From Sphingobium vermicomposti (GTDB lineage: Bacteria; Pseudomonadota; Alphaproteobacteria; Sphingomonadales; Sphingomonadaceae): a stretch of 64,000 bases of DNA. The position numbers and the translations under genes were made by a program. The stretch is taken from assembly GCF_011762025.1 (NCBI RefSeq), contig NZ_JAASQR010000004.1, positions 1-64,000 on the forward strand, in the 5' to 3' direction. Shown in pieces: positions 9,914 to 18,486 of the stretch (position 1 is the first letter of the stretch; every line of letters begins with the position of its first letter). A model generated the notes under the pieces. It saw nothing but the letters and a program-made list of their open reading frames with translations, was not told where the DNA came from and did not search any database.

Positions 9914-10503
9914 GCCTGTTTACGCGCCTTGCCGAAAAAAGCTGGGAGCCGAAGAGCGACAGGGATCTGCCGCCCGACCGTCCATCGGCGGGGGCGGTGG
10001 GCCTTTCCGCCTATGTCGCGGTCGCCTGCGTCATGTTCTCGCTGCTGGTGGCGGCCTATGTCATGCGCATGGGGCTGCACAGCGCGATGGGCCATATGGG
10101 CAGTGACTGGGTGCCGATGCCCGATCCCCCGCTATTGTGGATCAACAGCGCGGTTCTGGTGGGCAGCAGCATCGCCTGGGAAGTCGCGCGGCGCGCGAGG
10201 GCGCAGGGCAGGGCGGTTCGGGCTTCAATCGCAGGCGCGGCGCTGGGGCTGTGCTTCCTCATCGGCCAATGGATGCTGTGGCGCCATTATCAGGCGGCTG
10301 GCTATTATCTGGCGGCCAATCCGGCCAATGCCTTTTTCTACCTGCTGACCGCCCTGCACGGGGTGCACATCATGGGCGGGCTGGGCGCGGCGGGGTGGGC
10401 GCTGATCGGGGGCAATATCCGCCATATCCGCTTGTGCGCGCTCTATTGGCATTTCCTTCTGGTCATCTGGATATTGCTGGCCGGACTGCTTGTATCGACC
10501 TGA
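9910..10503 (+). CDS. Cytochrome c oxidase subunit III-like (first copy)
   Basis: 197 residues with five hydrophobic segments and the subunit III signatures HGVHIMGG and LYWHFLLVIW near the C-terminus. It lacks the first two helices of canonical seven-helix subunit III, as in the short NorE/CoxO-type members of the family. Its ATG overlaps the ctaD stop (ATGA). The role is structural, stabilising subunit I. A second subunit III gene follows directly, so the operon carries two distinct members of the family. Confidence 0.88.
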   Translation: MSLFTRLAEKSWEPKSDRDLPPDRPSAGAVGLSAYVAVACVMFSLLVAAYVMRMGLHSAMGHMGSDWVPMPDPPLLWINSAVLVGSSIAWEVARRARAQGRAVRASIAGAALGLCFLIGQWMLWRHYQAAGYYLAANPANAFFYLLTALHGVHIMGGLGAAGWALIGGNIRHIRLCALYWHFLLVIWILLAGLLVST

Positions 10504-10530
10504 AACCCATCGGGAAGGGACTGTATCGCC

Positions 10531-11223
10531 ATGTCTCTGACGACGCCTGATAAACGAGATCGGGAAATCATCACGCCCGCCTTGCGCGATATTGTGTCCG
10601 ATTGGTCCGCCGACAGGGAAGTGTTTCGCCACACCCATTGGGGCAAGGCGATGATGTGGATTTTCCTGCTGTCTGATACCTTCATCTTCTCCTGCTTCCT
10701 GACCGGCTATATGACGATGCGGATGTCGGCCAGCACGCCCTGGCCCAACACGGCGGAGGTTTTCGCCCTGACGATCGGCGGTCAATCCATTCCGCTTGTC
10801 CTGATCGCCATCATGACCTTCGTGCTGATCAGTTCCAGCGGCACCATGGCGATGGCCGTGAATTTCGGATATAGGCGCGACCGACGGAAAACCGCTGTGC
10901 TGATGCTGCTTACGGCCATCTTCGGCGCGGCCTTCCTTGGCATGCAGGCGTTTGAATGGACCAAGCTGATCCATGAAGGCGTGCGCCCGTGGAGCAACCC
11001 CATGGGCGCGCCCCAATTCGGCGCGAGCTTTTTCATGATCACGGGCTTTCACGGGCTGCATGTCAGTTGCGGCGTCATCCTGCTGTTGATCATCGCGTCG
11101 AAGGTGGCGCGCGGCCATTATGACCGGACTGGCGACTATAGCGCAGTCGAGATTGCCGGGCTTTACTGGCATTTCGTTGACCTCGTCTGGGTCTTCATCT
11201 TCGCCTTTTTCTACCTGTGGTGA
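10531..11223 (+). CDS. Cytochrome c oxidase subunit III-like (second copy)
   Basis: 230 residues with the conserved HWGKAMMWIFLLSDTF opening, EWTKLI in the middle, and GFHGLHVSCG and YWHFVDLVWVFIF at the end, all hallmarks of COX3 proteins. It belongs to a different branch from the preceding gene. It is separated by 27 bp with GGGAAGGG about 13 nt before the ATG. It probably assembles with ctaD; whether both copies join the same complex cannot be told from sequence. Confidence 0.9.
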   Translation: MSLTTPDKRDREIITPALRDIVSDWSADREVFRHTHWGKAMMWIFLLSDTFIFSCFLTGYMTMRMSASTPWPNTAEVFALTIGGQSIPLVLIAIMTFVLISSSGTMAMAVNFGYRRDRRKTAVLMLLTAIFGAAFLGMQAFEWTKLIHEGVRPWSNPMGAPQFGASFFMITGFHGLHVSCGVILLLIIASKVARGHYDRTGDYSAVEIAGLYWHFVDLVWVFIFAFFYLW

Positions 11224-11228
11224 CCGCC

Positions 11229-11582
11229 ATGAAGCACGACATCCCCGCCGCGCAGTCCGAAACCATCCATGAAGGTGGGCAGCATCCGATCAGCCTGTAC
11301 CTCAAGGTCTGGGGCTATTTGTTCGTGCTGAGCGCCATGTCCTACATGGTCGATTACATGCAAGTTCAGGGGATCATCCGCTGGACGCTGATCATCCTGT
11401 TCATGTTGTTGAAGGCGGGCCTTATCCTGTCGATCTTCATGCATCTGGCGTGGGAAAGGCTGTCGCTGATCTACGCTATCCTCGTGCCGCCGTTGCTGCT
11501 GCTGGTGCTGGTGCGGATCATGACGATCGAAGCTGACTATGCCTGGTGGACGCGCGCCATCTTCATGGGCGGAGGGGGTTGA
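11229..11582 (+). CDS. Cytochrome c oxidase subunit IV-like small membrane protein
   Basis: 117 residues with three predicted membrane helices (YLFVLSAMSYMVDYM, IILFMLLKAGLILSIFMHLAW, LVPPLLLLVLVRIM). This matches the bacterial COX4/CyoD-like prokaryotic subunit IV family in size and layout. The ATG at 11229 follows the subunit III stop by 5 bp; GTG codons at 11217 and 11220 overlap that gene and are less likely. Accessory structural role in the oxidase. Confidence 0.8.
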   Translation: MKHDIPAAQSETIHEGGQHPISLYLKVWGYLFVLSAMSYMVDYMQVQGIIRWTLIILFMLLKAGLILSIFMHLAWERLSLIYAILVPPLLLLVLVRIMTIEADYAWWTRAIFMGGGG

Positions 11583-11585
11583 GCC

Positions 11586-12263
11586 ATGATCCGTATGCGC
11601 TGGCTGGTCACAGGGTTGTGCGTCGCGGGCGCGGCGACTTCGCTGTGGAGCCTTAACTGGTTCGCCGGGAAGCTATATTCGAGCGCGGAGGCAGGCGGCC
11701 TTGCCTATGCACCCGACGACGCGCCCGCGCGCATCGACATGGCGCAAGTGCAGCGGGATTGGCCCGCCAGCCTTGGCGCGCCGGGGGAGGCCAGCCGGGT
11801 GATCGCCTGGCGCCATCAGATGCAGGGGAAGTCGCCGATGCCTTCCGCAGGCAGCGCCGCAGGAGCGGTCGCGCCGGTCATGGATCTGGGCACGCTGCTC
11901 GCCACCGCCAATCTGGACACGGGCAGGGCCAAGATGCAGCTTTGCGTGAGCTGTCATGACCTGACGCCGGGCGGGCCGAACCGGATCGGCCCCAATTTGT
12001 GGGATGTGGTCGGGCGCGGCGTCGGAACCCATGCCGGCTTTGCATATTCGCCCGCGATGAAAGGGCATGGCGGAATATGGGGCTATCGTGACCTGTTCGA
12101 ATTCCTCGCGTCCCCCGCGCGCAATGTGCCCGGCACAAAGATGAGCTTTGCCGGGCTGCGCAGGCCAGAGGACCGGGCGGCGCTGATCCGATATCTTGCG
12201 ACATTGGGCGACGGCGCGCCGCCGCTGCCCCCACCGACCCAAAGCGGCGAAGGCACTCCGTAG
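11586..12263 (+). CDS. Membrane-anchored class I cytochrome c
   Basis: 225 residues. An N-terminal uncleaved helix (about 5-25) is followed by a roughly 75-residue linker rich in Ala and Pro. A single heme-binding motif CVSCH lies at 120-124, and the methionine ligand sits in GTKMSF near 190. The fold order NRIGPNLWDVVGR to GTKM is typical of the cytochrome c family that feeds aa3 oxidases. It is the last gene of the operon, 3 bp after subunit IV. It should be the electron donor to CuA of subunit II. Confidence 0.88.
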   Translation: MIRMRWLVTGLCVAGAATSLWSLNWFAGKLYSSAEAGGLAYAPDDAPARIDMAQVQRDWPASLGAPGEASRVIAWRHQMQGKSPMPSAGSAAGAVAPVMDLGTLLATANLDTGRAKMQLCVSCHDLTPGGPNRIGPNLWDVVGRGVGTHAGFAYSPAMKGHGGIWGYRDLFEFLASPARNVPGTKMSFAGLRRPEDRAALIRYLATLGDGAPPLPPPTQSGEGTP

Positions 12264-12302
12264 AGCGCCTTCGAACCGTTCACCCAAGCCTGTATGTTGC
12301 TA

Positions 12303-13103
12303 TTACCGCACCACCGCGCGGGTATAGAGATGCCACGTCGCATAGCCCAGCAGCGGCAACACCACAGCCAGTCCGACCAGTCCGGGCAAAGCGCCCAGGA
12401 TGAGGAGCGCAACCACGATCAGGCCCCAGGCCGCCACCGTCACCGGGTTGTTCCATGCGACGCGGATGGACGTGCGCATCGCGACGCCCCAGTTCACCTT
12501 CTTGTCCACGATCATCGGGAAGGAAACCACGCTGATCGCCAGCGCCACGATGGCGAACCCCAGGCCCAGAAGGTTGCCGATGATGATCATGCTCCATCCT
12601 TCAGCCGTGCCGAACACCGAATTCAGGAAGGCACCAACCGATGAAACCGCTTCCGGTCCCAATTGACCCACAGTCCATTGATAGGTGAACCAGGCCGCCC
12701 CGATCCAGCCCAGGAAGAGCATCGCCGTCACGCTGGTAAGGTCGAACAGCGAAGGCGCGGACGGTCCCCGCACCACATCCAGAAAATGCCGCCAGCGGGA
12801 ATCCAGCCCCTGTTCGCGCCTGCGCGCCAATTCATAAAAGCCGCTTGCGAGCGGGGGGCTGAACAGCACCGCGCCAGTGAGCAGCGGAAACAGCAGCGGC
12901 AATATGGAAACCTGGCTGGCCGCCAATATCGCGAACAGAACGACCAGCGGGTAAATGAGGCCAAGGAAGATCAGATCGCCTCGTTTGGCCTGAAAATCTT
13001 CCCATCCCTGCTGCAAGGCGATGCGTAGGTCGTGTAAACCGATCTTGCGAATTTCATATTCATCGCGCGGCGATGTCACGTCGCCTGGATGGGTAATTGC
13101 CAT
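12303..13103 (-). CDS. DUF2189 integral membrane protein
   Basis: About 266 residues with six hydrophobic segments. The opening RKIGLHDLRIALQQGWEDFQAKRGDLIFLGLIYPLV is characteristic of DUF2189 proteins, whose function is unknown. I chose the ATG at 13103 because GGGAGAG lies 5 nt upstream; the ATG at 13130 has no such site. It is convergent with the oxidase operon. Relatives are often found near cytochrome oxidase genes, so a link to respiration is possible but unproven. Confidence 0.78.
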   Translation of the reverse strand: MAITHPGDVTSPRDEYEIRKIGLHDLRIALQQGWEDFQAKRGDLIFLGLIYPLVVLFAILAASQVSILPLLFPLLTGAVLFSPPLASGFYELARRREQGLDSRWRHFLDVVRGPSAPSLFDLTSVTAMLFLGWIGAAWFTYQWTVGQLGPEAVSSVGAFLNSVFGTAEGWSMIIIGNLLGLGFAIVALAISVVSFPMIVDKKVNWGVAMRTSIRVAWNNPVTVAAWGLIVVALLILGALPGLVGLAVVLPLLGYATWHLYTRAVVR

Positions 13104-13297
13104 GGCGGCTCTCCCTTCGAAGTTCGCCAAGGACGCTACGTTTCATTGCCCTCTGTCGGGACTGGTGCGATGCGGGTTTTTAGACCCCGTCAGGGCATCG
13201 TCTCGGCATGAGGAACGCCTCATGGCCAATAGGGGCACGTTACACCTTTCCGACTGCCGCGGGAAGTGGGATGATCCGGGGCGCGCAGCCCAAAACA

Positions 13298-13322
13298 GCG
13301 GGGTGAGCAAAGCCCACCCCGC
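13298..13322 (-). terminator. Intrinsic terminator of the OmpA-like gene
   Basis: GCGGGGTG (13298-13305) pairs with CACCCCGC (13315-13322). Read on the minus strand the hairpin follows the OmpA-like stop codon by a few bases and is followed by TGTTTTG. Confidence 0.75.
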
Positions 13323-13327
13323 ACGTC

Positions 13328-14191
13328 TTACAGGCCGTCCAGGCCTTTGCTGACCAGGATGTTCACCGCAACGCGGCGATTCTGTGCCTTGCCTTCTGCG
13401 GTGTCATTGCTCGCCAGCGGGTCCGCTTCGGCCATGCCGGTGGGGGTCAGCATGCGATAGGGCTTCCAGCCGCAGGCCTGCTGAAGATAATTGACGACGC
13501 GACCGGCCCGCTTTTCGCTCAGCATCTGATTATATTCCTCGTCGCCTGTGGAATCCGTGTAGCCCACGATAAGCAACAGGGCGTTGCTCATTCCCTCGGC
13601 GGTGGCTGCGGTGGTGCAGAGGTCATTTTTCGCCTGAGCGGACAGCACTGCCTTGCCGGTGTCGAAATTCACGTTCGTCGTGCTTTTGATATTATACTGG
13701 TCGATCTCACCCATGCGACCGCGCAGCGCTTCGGTTGCCGCGGTCTGTTCGTCAAACTGCTGGGCCGTTCCGTTGTGGATCATGGACGCGGTCTTCAGAT
13801 CCTTGTTCTGAAGCTTGATCTGGCTCGCCACCAGGTCGCCACCTGATTGCAAAGTCTTCACGGTAACCGGCAGGCCGTTAAGCAGCGATGTTGCCGCAAG
13901 TCTGCTGCGGTTGAGGCCGAAAAGGCCCTTGCTGGCGCTGATCCGGGTGGCGTCGTTGATGACGATCACGGATTTGGTGCCGTCTTCGGCCGTGACCTGC
14001 ATCTTGTCGCCGCTGCGCGCGGAAATGATGCCCTTGATCTCTGGCCCCTCGGTGGCTTCGGCGGGCATATATGCGGTCGCCGAAACGTCGGCGCCCGGTG
14101 GGTCCTGGGTCTGCGCCGACAGGCTGGTGGATGATACCCCGGACATCAGGGCAAGCATCAGAAGATATTTGCTGTTGGAAATGACATTCAT
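13328..14191 (-). CDS. OmpA-family outer-membrane/periplasmic protein
   Basis: 287 residues. A signal peptide (MNVISNSKYLLMLALMSG, cut near 27) precedes a domain with repeated ISA/VIV strands (about 55-130) resembling a DUF5666-like beta domain. A linker and the OmpA C-terminal peptidoglycan-binding domain follow (about 185-287), with VNFDTGKAVLSAQAK, GYTDSTGDEEYN and LSEKRAGRVVNYL. The start at 14191 has AGGAG 7 nt upstream; the longer reading from 14296 adds residues with no signal-peptide character. It anchors the envelope to peptidoglycan. Confidence 0.85.
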   Translation of the reverse strand: MNVISNSKYLLMLALMSGVSSTSLSAQTQDPPGADVSATAYMPAEATEGPEIKGIISARSGDKMQVTAEDGTKSVIVINDATRISASKGLFGLNRSRLAATSLLNGLPVTVKTLQSGGDLVASQIKLQNKDLKTASMIHNGTAQQFDEQTAATEALRGRMGEIDQYNIKSTTNVNFDTGKAVLSAQAKNDLCTTAATAEGMSNALLLIVGYTDSTGDEEYNQMLSEKRAGRVVNYLQQACGWKPYRMLTPTGMAEADPLASNDTAEGKAQNRRVAVNILVSKGLDGL

Positions 14192-14702
14192 CACGCTACT
14201 CCTCGAAAATTCGATCAGTCGGGCCTGTGTTGCCACAGCTTCTCGTCCGACTGCCGCCCGCGTGATGGCGCATTCAGCTGTCAGAACCCCCTCCATTCAC
14301 TTCGCAAGACGGGCCGCTCATGACGCCGCGAAAAAGCGCCATGAAAGGCCTGCTGTTCAGACTCACCTTTCTGGCACATGAACAGGTCGCTAACCAAGGC
14401 GTTTGTGCAGGCAATTGGAGCGCTCCGTGCGACGAAGCGACGCGCGCCGCAACGGGCAACGATACATCTATCCTTGGCCAATAGCCCAATAGCTATTGGG
14501 GGGACTGTCCCAATAAATGGCCAGTTGTTCAGGTGGATTGGGAATGATTGTACGGATAGGCAATCTCGCCGGGAAACTTTATCCCTGCGAAACAATCATT
14601 TGGCTCGCTTTCATGCCTGGGTCGAACTGCACGATGGATATGTGTGACAACAGCGGTGCCATCGGTGTGCCGGTAACATGCCGAACCGCAGGCCCCACAG
14701 CT
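14192..14702. other. Non-coding spacer with palindromes
   Basis: About 510 bases between the OmpA-like and TetR genes. Open frames on both strands are short, compositionally odd and lack ribosome binding sites. It contains the perfect palindrome at 14485-14500 and further copies of CCAATA/TATTGG around it. I see no RNA gene or transposon end that I can name. Confidence 0.45.
14485..14500. repeat. 16-bp perfect palindrome CCCAATAGCTATTGGG
   Basis: Perfect dyad, flanked by TTGGCCAATAG (left) and GGGACTGTCCCAATA (right), so several alternative hairpins are possible between about 14474 and 14522. It could be an operator or a relic of a small mobile repeat. Confidence 0.6.
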
Positions 14703-15359
14703 TTACCAGGCGCTTTGGCCGGAAAATAACAGTTCGACCGCATATTCCGCGAAATCGTCCACTTCCGCCGCGCTAAGTTCGCGGACCGGATCTTCGCTGT
14801 TGCGCCACCCCATGATCATGTTGAGCAACAGTTGGGCGACACGTTCCGGGTTCTTGGCTGGGATCCCGGCGTTCGCCGTGCCTCGCCGAATTTCCGCCGC
14901 AAGAAAATCCAGCTCATATCGATAGCCAACGTTGTAGAAGAATTTGGCGAAGTCGGGAAATATGGTCGAAGTCTGATCGATCAAGCGGCTAAAATCGCGT
15001 ATTTCCTTGTCGCCCAAGGCGTGCGCCAGCGTCCGGGCATGCTGGACCATTCTGGTCTTGAAATCATCGCTCAAGCCAACATCATTCCGACTCGCGGTCT
15101 TTGCCCAGTGTGCGACGCGATCTTCGATCACGGCCTTTATCAGGGCCTCCTTGGAGCGATACCGAAGATATAATGTCCGTTTGGATATACCGGCTGCGCT
15201 CGCGACCGCTTCCATGGAAGTCGCATCATAACCCCGTGCGCGGAACAGCAAGGTGGCGGCTGACAGGATTTCCGTTTCGATCAGATTGGCCTGATCCAGC
15301 GTGGGTCGGCCTATTCTACCGGAACGGGGCCGGGCCGGTGATTTCCTGGGCGGTTTCAC
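14703..15359 (-). CDS. TetR-family transcriptional regulator
   Basis: About 218 residues. The TetR_N helix-turn-helix lies in the first third: ILSAATLLFRARGYDATSME, then GISKRTLYLRYRSKEALI. The C-terminal ligand domain resembles AefR-like members. I prefer the GTG at 15359 with GGGGGG 7-12 nt upstream over the TTG at 15374. It is transcribed away from the GH2 glycosidase gene, and the 15-bp palindrome between them is a likely operator. That points to repression of the glycosidase/ThuA genes, although the inducer is unknown. Confidence 0.85.
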   Translation of the reverse strand: MKPPRKSPARPRSGRIGRPTLDQANLIETEILSAATLLFRARGYDATSMEAVASAAGISKRTLYLRYRSKEALIKAVIEDRVAHWAKTASRNDVGLSDDFKTRMVQHARTLAHALGDKEIRDFSRLIDQTSTIFPDFAKFFYNVGYRYELDFLAAEIRRGTANAGIPAKNPERVAQLLLNMIMGWRNSEDPVRELSAAEVDDFAEYAVELLFSGQSAW

Positions 15360-15493
15360 TATTCTGCCCCCCAAGTATGGCCTGCGAATACGGCCCTATC
15401 GAACATCCGCCACCCAGCGTCAATGGGCGGCGGCGGCATTGGTCCGCCAGTTGCGCAAATAAATCGCCGTATCTGTTTACTTTGTCGAACGGT

Positions 15494-15508
15494 GGGGCAA
15501 TATGCCCC
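15494..15508. promoter_or_regulatory. Candidate TetR operator GGGGCAATATGCCCC
   Basis: Perfect inverted repeat, arms GGGGCA/TGCCCC around ATA, in the roughly 220-bp spacer between the divergent TetR and GH2 genes. The operator role is inferred from position and symmetry. Confidence 0.45.
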
Positions 15509-15577
15509 CCTGATCGAACGCTTCGACAATCTTCCAGTCTGATTTAGGGTCTTAACGGCAGGGCAAAGGGGACGCAT

Positions 15578-18469
15578 GTGACTGATCGATTTGCCGTGAC
15601 GCGGCGGGCATTTCTCGCGTCGGTGGCCGCAGCGGCGCCAGTTGCCGCCTCGCTTAACCCGTCGCACGCATTTGCAAGGCGCGTTGGCGCAACCTCGCGC
15701 GGCGCTGCGTCCATGGGGATGATCCCGCATGAGGGCGCGTCCCTCAATGTCGGCTGGCGTTTCCATCTGGGCGACATCACGCCTCCCCCCATCAAGTTGC
15801 ATTCGATCGCCTATGTCGCGGCAAAGGCTGGCGGCGCGCGCGGTGCGGCGGCGATCAATTTCGACGACGAAGCCTGGCAGACGGTCGATCTGCCCCATGA
15901 CTGGGCGATAGAGACGCCGCCCAACAAGTCGGAAAACGCCGCGCAGGGGTATCGCAAGCGCGGCTATGGCTGGTATCGGCGCGACATCACGCTCGACCCC
16001 GCTTTGCAGGGGCGGTATCTGGAAATTCAGTTCGGGGCGATTTCCACCAACGCGTCGGTCTGGTTCAACGGGACGCCGGTCGCGCATAACTGGTCGGGCT
16101 ATAGCGGCTTTACCATCGACATCAGCGCGATGGCCAGCTTTGACGGGAAACCGAACATCCTCGCCGTGCGCGTCGACGCCGACAGCGCGGAAGGCTGGTG
16201 GTACGAAGGCGCGGGGATTTATCGCGACGTATGGCTGGTGGACCGTGCGCCGGTCGGGATCGTGACGGACGGCGTTCATGCTGACCCACGGATCGACGAT
16301 GATGGCAGCTGGCGCGTGCCGGTGACGGCGACGGTCTATTCGATTGAAAAGGCGGGCGCGGACATCGCGATCGTAGCCGACCTGATCGGACCGGACGGAT
16401 CGGTGGTCGCATCCGCGCAGGAGAAGGGGCAGGCCGCGCCGCTGGAGCAGGCCACCGTCACGACGGAAATGCGCGGGGTCAGGCCGCAGCTCTGGTCGAT
16501 TGAAACGCCCACGCTCTACACCGTGCGCACGCGCCTGCTGCGCGATGGGAAGGTGGTGGACGAACGCACCACACCTTGCGGTTTCCGCACGATCCGGTTC
16601 GACGCGGAAAAGGGATTTTTCCTCAACGGCGTCCCGACGAAGATCAAGGGCGTCTGCCTGCATCAGGATCATGCCGGGGTTGGGGTGGCCGTGCCGCCCG
16701 CAATTGTTGAATGGCGCGTGCGTCAGATGAAGGCGATGGGGTGCAACGCGATACGCTGCTCCCATGGCGCGCCGGATGTTGCGCTGCTCGACGTGTGCGA
16801 CCGGCTGGGCATGCTCGTCATGGATGAGAACCGCAATTTCAACATCAGCCCCGACTATATTGAACAGCTTCAATGGCTGGTGCGACGGGACCGCAACCGT
16901 CCCTCGATCATATTGTGGTCGATCTTCAATGAAGAACCGTTGCAGGGCAGCCGCATCGGTTACGAGATGGTGCGCCGCGCGACGGCGGTGGTGAAGGCGC
17001 TCGACGACAGCCGTCCGGTCACGGCGGCCATGAACGCAGGCATGTTCACGCCGGTAAATGTCAGCCAGGCGGTCGATGTTGTCGGCTTCAACTATCAGCA
17101 TCAGACCTATGATCGTTTCCACGCCGCCAATCCCACCATCCCGATGATGAGTTCGGAAGATACAAGCGGGTTCATGACGCGCGGCGAATGGACGACGGAC
17201 AAAAGCAAAAACATCCGCGCCAGTGACGACAGCGAACATGCCGGGTGGGGACTGTCGCAACGGGCATCGTGGCAGACCATCGACTCGCGCCCCTTCATGG
17301 CGGGCGGCTTTGTCTGGACAGGCTTCGACTATCATGGCGAACCGACGCCGCATGTGTGGCCGACCAATTCAAGCTATTTCGGCATATTGGACCTGTGCGG
17401 CTTTCCCAAGGCCGCCTTCTTCATCCGCCGCGCGCTGTGGGACAAGGCGCAGGCGCATCTCGACATCCTGCCGCACTGGAACTGGGCGGGGCGCGAGGGG
17501 CAGAAGATCCCGGTCATGCTGGCGACCAACCTGGATCAGGTCGAACTACGCTGCAACGGCAAGCTGGTCGGCGAAGGCAAGCCGGACCCATATGAGATGA
17601 TCAGTTTCGACGTTCCCTACAGCCCCGGCGTGCTCGAAGCGCGCGGGTGGCGCGATGGGAAGGTCGTTGCCACGACGCGGGTGGAAACGACTGGTGTGCC
17701 GGTCAAGCTGCGGCTGCGCACCGATCGTGACGAAATGGCCGGGGACGGCGTGGATGCGCAGCCGATCACGATCGAGGCGCTCGATGCGAAGGGCAGGGCG
17801 GTGCCGCTCGCCGATCTGGACGTCACCCTTGCCATCACCGGCGGGCGGATCATCGGCGTCGGCAATGGCGATCCGACGTCGCTTGCTTCGTCAAAAGGCC
17901 ATCAGGTGAAGCTGTTCAACGGTCTGGCGCAAGTGATCGTGCAGACCAACCGTGACGGTGCCGGTCAGTTGTCGCTGCGCGCGACGGCTTCCGGCGTCGG
18001 CGGCGCGGCGACCGCGATCAAGGTTCGCCCAGCGTCGATCCGCCATGTCCTGCCGCCGTCCCTGCGCCAGAATGTCGCGGGCTGGCGACAGTCTCCGGTC
18101 GTGAAGGACCGGCCGACCGCACTTCCCGACCTGGCCGACAATGACATGAACAGCTGGTCGCCGGTAATTGCGGGAGAAGCGCCTGCGGTCGTGACCGAGG
18201 CCGGTTTCACCATGCTGATGACGCGCGTGCCCCTGACCGCCGCGATGACGAAAAGCGGCGGGCTGCTCAAATTCGCGCAGATCAGCGGCAAGGGCGATAT
18301 CGTGGTAGACGGCGTCATCGTCGCGCGAAAGGCGGATGCCGCTCCCGCGCCGATGGAGGTGAAGATTGCGCCTGGACGCAGCGAGATAGTAGTAGGAACC
18401 ATCCTGGCAGCGCCTGCCGGATCGGCCGTTGGCCTGTCCGGGCCGGTGTTCCTGGAAACTGGGCAATAA
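15578..18469 (+). CDS. Exported GH2-family glycosidase (beta-galactosidase-like)
   Basis: 963 residues. The N-terminus VTRRAFLASVAAAAPVAAS is a Tat signal (TRRAFL), so it is probably exported folded. The GH2 sugar-binding domain (about 50-220) contains LPHDWAIE, the Ig-like domain follows, and the TIM barrel starts near 330. The acid/base Glu lies in WSIFNEEP and the nucleophile Glu in MMSSEDTSG. C-terminal DUF4982- and Big-like domains follow. The start is GTG (15578), since the overlapping ATG at 15575 runs into a stop. It presumably removes beta-linked sugars in the periplasm; the exact sugar is unknown. ThuA follows 17 bp later. Confidence 0.88.
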   Translation: MTDRFAVTRRAFLASVAAAAPVAASLNPSHAFARRVGATSRGAASMGMIPHEGASLNVGWRFHLGDITPPPIKLHSIAYVAAKAGGARGAAAINFDDEAWQTVDLPHDWAIETPPNKSENAAQGYRKRGYGWYRRDITLDPALQGRYLEIQFGAISTNASVWFNGTPVAHNWSGYSGFTIDISAMASFDGKPNILAVRVDADSAEGWWYEGAGIYRDVWLVDRAPVGIVTDGVHADPRIDDDGSWRVPVTATVYSIEKAGADIAIVADLIGPDGSVVASAQEKGQAAPLEQATVTTEMRGVRPQLWSIETPTLYTVRTRLLRDGKVVDERTTPCGFRTIRFDAEKGFFLNGVPTKIKGVCLHQDHAGVGVAVPPAIVEWRVRQMKAMGCNAIRCSHGAPDVALLDVCDRLGMLVMDENRNFNISPDYIEQLQWLVRRDRNRPSIILWSIFNEEPLQGSRIGYEMVRRATAVVKALDDSRPVTAAMNAGMFTPVNVSQAVDVVGFNYQHQTYDRFHAANPTIPMMSSEDTSGFMTRGEWTTDKSKNIRASDDSEHAGWGLSQRASWQTIDSRPFMAGGFVWTGFDYHGEPTPHVWPTNSSYFGILDLCGFPKAAFFIRRALWDKAQAHLDILPHWNWAGREGQKIPVMLATNLDQVELRCNGKLVGEGKPDPYEMISFDVPYSPGVLEARGWRDGKVVATTRVETTGVPVKLRLRTDRDEMAGDGVDAQPITIEALDAKGRAVPLADLDVTLAITGGRIIGVGNGDPTSLASSKGHQVKLFNGLAQVIVQTNRDGAGQLSLRATASGVGGAATAIKVRPASIRHVLPPSLRQNVAGWRQSPVVKDRPTALPDLADNDMNSWSPVIAGEAPAVVTEAGFTMLMTRVPLTAAMTKSGGLLKFAQISGKGDIVVDGVIVARKADAAPAPMEVKIAPGRSEIVVGTILAAPAGSAVGLSGPVFLETGQ

Positions 18470-18486
18470 TCGGGGGGGATGCAGAT

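Noticed and set aside
14281..14729. Small genes in the OmpA-TetR spacer
   Set aside because: Frames of 70-104 codons exist on both strands but lack ribosome binding sites and domains, and they overlap one another.
15359..17353. Long open frame (664 codons) on the minus strand
   Set aside because: It lies antisense to the GH2 glycosidase, is His/Arg/Asp-rich without any domain, and is a high-GC shadow frame.
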